55,391 nucleotides of DNA, taken from an uncultured Erysipelotrichaceae bacterium. GTDB lineage: Bacteria > Bacillota_I > Bacilli_A > Erysipelotrichales > Erysipelotrichaceae. Below the pieces are notes generated by a model that was given only the letters and a program-made list of their open reading frames with translations, did not search any database and was not told where the DNA came from. The stretch's first letter is position 1; each line of letters opens with the position of its first letter. The translations under genes were made by a program, and so were the position numbers. Below are positions 50,111 to 55,391 of this stretch, piece by piece. The stretch lies in assembly GCA_944326055.1 (NCBI GenBank), contig CALVCT010000031.1:1-55391 (forward strand). Reading direction: 5' to 3'.

Positions 50111-52611
50111 CGTTTTTCTCCAAAGAGATCTAATTGCTCGATCTCAGATTTTTCTTCGATCATCTCTTTTGGCATCTCTATATAAGGGACGATAGGAATG
50201 CCATTATCTTTTGAAGAGATGATGAAGAATGGACTATTGATCTCGATCGGTGAAGAGTATGTCGCGTCTTTTGACATGATGGCTATAGCACTCGCAGCAA
50301 TGACTTTTCTTTCGCCATCAAAGATGACTAGATGATCAATCGAGCTAATAGCCATAGCTCTTTTGATTTTGATCGATCTAGATCTCAATGCCTTGGCTAC
50401 TCTTGATCCTTTAGTCGCACGTGATGTCATAGCGAGCTCATTGAGTTTGATACGTTTCATCTGCCCTTCTTCAGTTATTACAAGCACGTTGTCTAGGTCG
50501 TCACTGACACTCACTAAGCTCTGCGCTTCATCATCCTTCAAGGCTATTGCCTTGATACCTTTGGCTTTTGGTAAGCTTGCTGCAATAACATCGCTACTAT
50601 AGCGATTATAAAAGCCATCCTTGGTGACGACGATGATATCATCATGAGCTAGAGTAACTTTGACGTCGACTATCATATCATCTTCAGCGATATTCATCAC
50701 TTTAAGTACTTTTGAATATCTTTGGACCTTAAGGTCCCCTATCAAAGTCTTCTTGATCAAGCCATTCTTTGATAAAAGTGTTACATAGGCATGAGTATCG
50801 AATCTTTTGACGACGATAGCTGCTATCAATGTGTCGTCATCTGCTTTGACATAACTTGTGAAATGTACTCCGAGGTCTTTGAACTTGACTTCTTGTAAAG
50901 TATAGACAGGAATATAAGCGTAGTTGCCTTTTTTTGTAAACAGTAATAGTACATCATGTGTTTCTACTTCCTTGATGCCTATGAGACTGTCTCCCTCTTT
51001 GAAATAAGGCAATTGATCCGGATTAGCGTTGTAGCTTCTCAAGCTCATACGTTTGAGATAACCGTCTTTTGATACAGAGATCACACAAGCTTCATTGATG
51101 ATCATTGCTTCTTTATCGATATTGATCTCTGATATCTCGTCTTCGATCTTTGTCCTACGTTCTATCGGGTATGTCTCCTTGATCTTCTTTAGATCGTTTA
51201 CGATGACATCTGTCAGTAAGACATCTGAGCTAATGATCGCTTTCAGTTCTCCAGTTTCTTTCGTTAATTCTGTGAATTCTCTGCGCAATACTTGAATATC
51301 AGTATTAGTTAGTCGATATAGTCTTAAGTTGACGATAGCCTCAGCTTGTGCCTCACTGAAAAGATAAGCTTCGATGAGTCTCTTCTTGGCATCTGCTTTA
51401 TCGTTCGATCTTCTAATGATCTCGATCACATCGTCTAAGATCGAGATCGCTTTCATAAGTCCTTCGATGATATGCATGCGCTCTTGTTTCTTTTTTAAAA
51501 GATAGCGACTGCGTTTGAGGATCGTCTCTTTACGAAACGCAATGAAAGTGTCAAGAGCCATCGCTAGATCCATCAACACTGGCCGATGATCGACAATAGC
51601 TATCATGTTGTAGTTATAGTTGATCTGCAGATCAGTATTCTTATACAGATAGTTCAAGATAAGCTCTGCATCAGCTTCTTTTTTGATATCGATTACGATC
51701 TTTAGACCTTCTTTACCTGATTCATCTCGTACATCCGCAATACCATCGATCGCATTATCGAGTCTCACTTCATCTATTTTCTTGACGAGATTCGTCTTGA
51801 CGACTTCATAAGGTATCTCTGTCACAACGATCTGCTTAAGTGATTTAGTTTCAACGACCTCACATTTTGATCGTAAGACGACTTTCCCTTTACCCGTCTT
51901 AAAAACTTCACCTATATTCTCCTTACCTTGAACGATGCCTCCCGTAGGGAAATCTGGTCCTTTTATATACTGCATGAGATCATCGATCGAAGAGTCAGGA
52001 TGATATAAACGATGGATCGTCGCATCGACGACTTCAGTTAAGTTATGTGGTGCGATATTTGTTGCGTATCCCGATGCGATGCCTGTCGATCCATTGACAA
52101 GAAGTAATGGAAAACTCAAAGGCAAAACTGTCGGTTCCACCATCGTATCATCGTAGTTGTTGGTGAAATTGACACACTCTTTATCTATATCTCTTAGCAG
52201 TTCATTTGTGATCTTAGAAAGTCTGACTTCAGTGTAACGCATGGCTGCTGGCGGATCATCATCGATCGAGCCATTGTTCCCCTGCATCTCGATCAAAGGG
52301 ATATTCATTTTAAAGTCTTGAGATAGTCTGACGATCGCATCGTAGACTGATGTATCTCCATGTGGATGATAGAAACCTATGATATAACCTACCGCTTTCG
52401 CACTCTTTCGGGTCTTCTTATCGTAAGTGTTTCCATCCTCCCACATCGCATAGAGGATACGCCTTTGGACTGGTTTAAGGCCATCGCGACCGTCAGGTAA
52501 AGCTCTTTCTTGAATAATGTATTTCGAATAACGACCAAAACGATCGGACATTAGTTCATCAAGCCCTATCTCTAAAGTCTTCGATCTGTCTATAATCTCT
52601 TTTTTAGCCAT
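50107..52611 (-). CDS. parC: DNA topoisomerase IV subunit A
   Basis: 834 residues from ATG 52611, which overlaps the parE stop as TGATG; a TTG one codon earlier is unlikely. The N-terminal breakage-reunion domain carries the catalytic Tyr in PPAAMRYTEVRLS, the quinolone region HPHGDTSVYDAIVRL, a coiled coil, and a C-terminal beta-pinwheel made of repeated KDGYLKRM-like blades. The canonical GyrA box (QRRGGKG) is not seen, and it is paired with parE beside plsY, both favouring topoisomerase IV over gyrase. Confidence 0.93.
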   Translation of the reverse strand: MAKKEIIDRSKTLEIGLDELMSDRFGRYSKYIIQERALPDGRDGLKPVQRRILYAMWEDGNTYDKKTRKSAKAVGYIIGFYHPHGDTSVYDAIVRLSQDFKMNIPLIEMQGNNGSIDDDPPAAMRYTEVRLSKITNELLRDIDKECVNFTNNYDDTMVEPTVLPLSFPLLLVNGSTGIASGYATNIAPHNLTEVVDATIHRLYHPDSSIDDLMQYIKGPDFPTGGIVQGKENIGEVFKTGKGKVVLRSKCEVVETKSLKQIVVTEIPYEVVKTNLVKKIDEVRLDNAIDGIADVRDESGKEGLKIVIDIKKEADAELILNYLYKNTDLQINYNYNMIAIVDHRPVLMDLAMALDTFIAFRKETILKRSRYLLKKKQERMHIIEGLMKAISILDDVIEIIRRSNDKADAKKRLIEAYLFSEAQAEAIVNLRLYRLTNTDIQVLRREFTELTKETGELKAIISSDVLLTDVIVNDLKKIKETYPIERRTKIEDEISEINIDKEAMIINEACVISVSKDGYLKRMSLRSYNANPDQLPYFKEGDSLIGIKEVETHDVLLLFTKKGNYAYIPVYTLQEVKFKDLGVHFTSYVKADDDTLIAAIVVKRFDTHAYVTLLSKNGLIKKTLIGDLKVQRYSKVLKVMNIAEDDMIVDVKVTLAHDDIIVVTKDGFYNRYSSDVIAASLPKAKGIKAIALKDDEAQSLVSVSDDLDNVLVITEEGQMKRIKLNELAMTSRATKGSRVAKALRSRSIKIKRAMAISSIDHLVIFDGERKVIAASAIAIMSKDATYSSPIEINSPFFIISSKDNGIPIVPYIEMPKEMIEEKSEIEQLDLFGEKR

Positions 52612-54524
52612 CAATTAGTCACCTGATAATCTTCTTCTAGCGTAAAATCGATATTCTCATCGATCCAATCTCGCCTCAATTCTGCTTTTGAACCCATAAG
52701 TACCGATACTCGTCGTTCGCAAGCTGTCGCATCCTCTAAAGTCACTTGCACTAGTGTCCTTGAATGCGGATCCATCGTCGTATCCCACAACTCGTCTGCA
52801 TTCATCTCTCCTAGACCCTTATAGCGCTTTACTTCACCTTTGCCTATCTCGTCTTTGATCCGTTCTAATTCATCATCATCATAAGCGTAATATGTTTCTT
52901 TCCCCTTAATAACACCATAAAGAGGTGGAGTTGCTATATAGACATGACCTGTTTCGATCAACTCACGCATATAACGATAGAAGAACGTCAATAACAATAC
53001 TTGGATATGAGCACCATCAGTGTCCGCATCGGTCATGATGATGACTTTGTCATAATTGATATCAGCGACATTGAAATTAGCACCAGCACCTGCTCCTATC
53101 GCATGGATGATCGTATTGAGCTCTTCATTCTTCTCGACATCGTCGATCGACGCTCTTTCGGTGTTGAGGACCTTTCCTCTAAGAGGTAAGATCGCTTGAT
53201 ATTTCGAATCACGACATTTCTTAGCACTACCGCCGGCAGAATCACCTTCCACTAAAAAGAGTTCGAGCTTAGAGTGGTCACGACTTTGTGCATCAGCGAG
53301 TTTTCCTGATAAGACACGTTCTGACTTCTTATCATTCTTCTTGCCCTTACGAGCTTCTTCTTTAGCCTTACGCGCCGCTTCCCTAGCGATCGTCGCCTTT
53401 TGGATCTTCTTTACTATAGTGTAAGCTATGTCTTTGTTTTCTTTAAGGAAATACATGAGCTTTTCTGAGACAACCGACTCAGTAACGTTCTTTGCTTCAG
53501 GTGTCCCTAGTTTACCTTTGGTCTGACCCTCAAATTGTAACTTATCTTCAGGTATAGCTAAAGAGATGATCGTAGTGAGTCCTTCACGTACATCATTACC
53601 TTCAAAGTTTTTATCTTTCTCTTTGAGAAGTCCCTCGCTTCTAGCATAATCGTTGATCGTCTTTGTAAAGCCGCTTTTAAAACCTACTTCATGGCTGCCA
53701 CCATCTTTGGTCCTTACCAGATTGACAAACGAAAACATGTTTTCTTGATAAGTATCAGCAAATTGAAAAGCGATATTGACATCGATTCCACTGATCGTCT
53801 TAGAAAAGACGACAGGATCATGTAAAGTATCTTTATCTTCATTGAGATACTCCATAAAAGCTTTTAAACCTTCTGGGTATTCATAACTATACTCTTTTCC
53901 ATTGATATCATCTTTGACGATAAGTCGTGGACCACTTAAAAGAAAAGCTTCTTGCTGGATATGGGTAGTGATCGTCTCGATATTGAATGTCGTTGTCGAG
54001 AAGATCTTTGGATCAGGTTTGAATGTTACTTTTGAACCTGTTCTGTTTGTGGTACCCAAGATCTCTAAAGGGTGTACCTTCTTGCCACCATCTTCAAAAC
54101 GGATATGGTATCTTTTATGATCTCGACACACTTCAACATCGACCCACTCGCTCAATGCATTGACGACCGAGGCACCTACACCATGTAGTCCGCCTGCTGT
54201 CTTATAAGCTCCTTCTTCGAACTTTCCTCCAGCATGCAAAACGGTAAAAATGACTTCAAGTGCGCTCTTGCCAGATGAATGCATATCACAAGGCATGCCT
54301 CGACCATTATCGATGACAGTGCACGAGCCATCTTGATTTAAACGTACTGTGATCTCTTTTCCATAGCCGTTCATCGCTTCATCGATCGCGTTGTCTAATA
54401 TCTCCCACAGAAGATGGTGTAGACCACGACTATCGACGGATCCGATATACATTCCCGGCCTTACGCGAACAGCTTCTAATCCTTCCAATATCTTTATACT
54501 AGTTGCATCGTATCTTTCTGACAT
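52611..54524 (-). CDS. parE: DNA topoisomerase IV subunit B
   Basis: 637 residues from ATG 54524, chosen for AGGAGA upstream; an in-frame TTG at 54539 lies too far upstream of it. GHKL ATPase motifs: EILDNAIDEAMNGYG, VIDNGRGMP and GGLHGVGASVVNAL. TOPRIM domain: LFLVEGDSAGGSAKK and MTDADTDGAHI. It decatenates chromosomes with ParC. The plsY/parE/parC neighbourhood is conserved in Bacillota. Confidence 0.94.
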   Translation of the reverse strand: MSERYDATSIKILEGLEAVRVRPGMYIGSVDSRGLHHLLWEILDNAIDEAMNGYGKEITVRLNQDGSCTVIDNGRGMPCDMHSSGKSALEVIFTVLHAGGKFEEGAYKTAGGLHGVGASVVNALSEWVDVEVCRDHKRYHIRFEDGGKKVHPLEILGTTNRTGSKVTFKPDPKIFSTTTFNIETITTHIQQEAFLLSGPRLIVKDDINGKEYSYEYPEGLKAFMEYLNEDKDTLHDPVVFSKTISGIDVNIAFQFADTYQENMFSFVNLVRTKDGGSHEVGFKSGFTKTINDYARSEGLLKEKDKNFEGNDVREGLTTIISLAIPEDKLQFEGQTKGKLGTPEAKNVTESVVSEKLMYFLKENKDIAYTIVKKIQKATIAREAARKAKEEARKGKKNDKKSERVLSGKLADAQSRDHSKLELFLVEGDSAGGSAKKCRDSKYQAILPLRGKVLNTERASIDDVEKNEELNTIIHAIGAGAGANFNVADINYDKVIIMTDADTDGAHIQVLLLTFFYRYMRELIETGHVYIATPPLYGVIKGKETYYAYDDDELERIKDEIGKGEVKRYKGLGEMNADELWDTTMDPHSRTLVQVTLEDATACERRVSVLMGSKAELRRDWIDENIDFTLEEDYQVTN

Positions 54525-54546
54525 AAATCTCCTATTCAACTATGGA

Positions 54547-54555
54547 ATTATAACA
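54547..54555 (-). promoter_or_regulatory. Extended -10 promoter of parE-parC
   Basis: On the minus strand TGTTATAAT, followed after about 22 bases by the parE start with an AGGAGA SD. Confidence 0.6.
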
Positions 54556-54572
54556 TAATCGATCTTTTAATA

Positions 54573-54581
54573 TGGTAAAAT
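54573..54581 (+). promoter_or_regulatory. Extended -10 promoter of plsY
   Basis: TGGTAAAAT on the plus strand; the start near 54588 leaves a very short leader that contains the SD GGAGG before the ATG at 54602. Confidence 0.55.
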
Positions 54582-54601
54582 CGTTTTGTGGAGGAAATAA
54601 A

Positions 54602-55222
54602 ATGTTCATTGAAGTTTTAGTTACGATAATAGCTATTGCGGTAGGCTATATCGTCGGATCTATACCTTGGGCTTTGATCATCGGTAAGGTCTTTTATAAA
54701 AAAGACATCCGTGAGTACGGTTCTGGAAACCTCGGAGGTACTAATGCCGGAAGGGTCTTAGGAGCCAAAGCTGGCATGGCAGTCATTGTTTTAGATGCTC
54801 TTAAAGCTCTGATCTATATGATCGTTCTTAGCTTTATCGCTCCTTATAGTATCGCTTATGGTGGATTCGCTTGTATCGTTGGTCACTGTTTTCCAGTCTT
54901 TGCCAACTTTCGAGGCGGTAAAGGTGTCGCAACAGCTTTCGGTTATCTCTTAGGACTTGGGATCTTTGGTGTTATGGATATCTACTTTGTCTTCATCTAT
55001 CCACTTCTGATCTTCATCCTTGTCTTATCACTCACTCGGATCGTCTCGATCAGTAGTATGACAGCACTACTAAGCTCCGCTATCATCGCCACTATCACTG
55101 ATCGTAATATCCCCTACATAATGATGCTGTGGGGGATGGCGGCATTTGTGATATGGCGACATCGCTCCAATATCCGTAAGATATTAAAAGGTGAAGAAGG
55201 CAAAGTTCGCTGGCTACGCTAA
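54602..55222 (+). CDS. plsY: Acyl-phosphate glycerol-3-phosphate acyltransferase PlsY
   Basis: The first committed acylation in phospholipid synthesis, using acyl-phosphate made by PlsX. 206 residues from ATG 54602, with GGAGG eight bases upstream. Five membrane segments and the three catalytic loops are visible: GSIPWALIIGK and YGSGNLGGTNAGRVLG (loops 1), GHCFPVFANFRGGKGVAT (loop 2), and IWRHRSNIRKILKGEE (loop 3). Strong terminator after it. Confidence 0.96.
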   Translation: MFIEVLVTIIAIAVGYIVGSIPWALIIGKVFYKKDIREYGSGNLGGTNAGRVLGAKAGMAVIVLDALKALIYMIVLSFIAPYSIAYGGFACIVGHCFPVFANFRGGKGVATAFGYLLGLGIFGVMDIYFVFIYPLLIFILVLSLTRIVSISSMTALLSSAIIATITDRNIPYIMMLWGMAAFVIWRHRSNIRKILKGEEGKVRWLR

Positions 55223-55250
55223 GCAGTCAAAAAAGACTGCTTTTTTATTT
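55222..55250 (+). terminator. Intrinsic terminator of plsY
   Basis: AGCAGTC (55222-55228), A-rich loop, GACTGCT (55235-55241) and a T run ending TTTATTT. Confidence 0.88.
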
Positions 55251-55275
55251 AAAGCACATTTGATATATATCGATC

Positions 55276-55302
55276 TAAAAGAAAAAGCTCCCTTAGGGAG
55301 CT
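55276..55302 (-). terminator. Terminator of the rRNA operon
   Basis: On the minus strand AGCTCCC, loop TAA, GGGAGCT (55286-55302), followed by TTTTC and TTTT. It lies just downstream of the 5S gene. Confidence 0.85.
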
Positions 55303-55305
55303 ATA

Positions 55306-55391
55306 AGACCGGCGGCGTGCTAATTTCACCATAGGCTATCTTCGCCGTGCGAGTGCTTAACTTCTGGGTTCGAGATGGGACCAGGTGTGAC
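55306..55391 (-). rRNA. rrf: 5S ribosomal RNA, 3' part (cut by window end)
   Basis: The minus strand reads the universally conserved 5S core: CACCTGGTCCCATCTCGAAC, then CAGAAGTTAAGC, and a 3' arm ending GCCGCCGG. The 5' end lies beyond the window, so the exact ends are approximate. The operon runs leftward, away from oriC or not cannot be told here, and is convergent with plsY. Confidence 0.95.

Noticed and set aside
50107-52611. Quinolone-resistance substitution in ParC (Thr in HPHGDTSVYD)
   Set aside because: Thr at this position can be natural in some lineages and the acidic residue is retained; resistance cannot be inferred without relatives.
1-55391. CRISPR array, tRNA genes, prophage or restriction-modification genes
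   Set aside because: No regularly spaced repeats, cloverleaf sequences, phage structural genes or methylase/restriction motifs were seen.

Overview
The window looks like a chromosomal segment of a low-GC member of the Bacillota, most likely in or near the Erysipelotrichia. The evidence is the Firmicutes-type gene order (spx-mnmA-recD2, uvrC-mutS2-cvpA, priA-rsmB-rlmN-prpC-prkC-rsgA-rpe, valS-engB-lon-tig, the yqe cluster with dnaD-nth, and plsY beside parE-parC), T-box leaders on aminoacyl-tRNA synthetase genes, Spx and a PASTA kinase. The lineage is inferred from gene content and order only. Most genes lie on the minus strand, packed into operons with ATGA or TGATG overlaps. Plus-strand genes (trpS, rnhC, proS, an alpha/beta hydrolase, rpmB, a CofE-like gene and plsY) sit between them, mostly with divergent promoters on their left.

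Layout. 1-420: the 3' end of an IS110-like transposase, then a minus-strand T-box leader (alanine specifier, probably the alaS leader) whose downstream gene is cut off by the element. 419-4096: recD2, mnmA, spx. 4138-5336: trpS behind a very compact T-box leader. 5363-13249: an aldo/keto reductase, a YitT protein, rmuC, a small membrane protein, uvrC, mutS2 and a CvpA protein. 13293-17452: rnhC, guaB, proS. 17470-20045: an AT-rich accessory patch with two unrecognised exported proteins, a leader-peptide-like ORF and a decayed Sel1-repeat gene. 20070-22407: ftsA-ftsZ. 22791-24367: a lipoprotein, an alpha/beta hydrolase and rpmB. 24397-32809: the priA-to-rpe operon, which couples DNA restart, rRNA methylation, Ser/Thr phosphorylation signalling and ribosome assembly. 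32853-43449: ppdK, a second hydrolase, valS with its T-box leader, engB, lon, tig. 43510-50110: a helical-repeat protein, a CofE-like protein, nth, dnaD and the yqe cluster. 50107-55222: parC, parE, plsY. 55306-55391: the 3' part of a minus-strand 5S rRNA gene.

The content is mainly housekeeping: translation (trpS, proS, valS, mnmA, rsmB, rlmN, rsgA, engB, rsfS, yqeH, rpmB), DNA maintenance (recD2, uvrC, mutS2, rnhC, priA, nth, dnaD, topoisomerase IV, rmuC), division (ftsAZ) and proteostasis (lon, tig, spx).

The most interesting observations are regulatory. The trpS T-box seems to have a minimal Stem I with the UGG specifier in an apical loop. An IS110-like element appears to have landed at the start codon behind the alanine T-box. 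The alaS and valS leaders share a nearly identical antiterminator cassette. TGnTANAAT extended -10 promoters recur, several of them 6-9 nt upstream of start codons (likely leaderless mRNAs), including one symmetric bidirectional -10. Other points are a cysteine-rich tail on Spx, an orphan CofE-like protein, and the absence of fmt and nadD from their usual places. I found no CRISPR array, tRNA gene, prophage or clear defence system.
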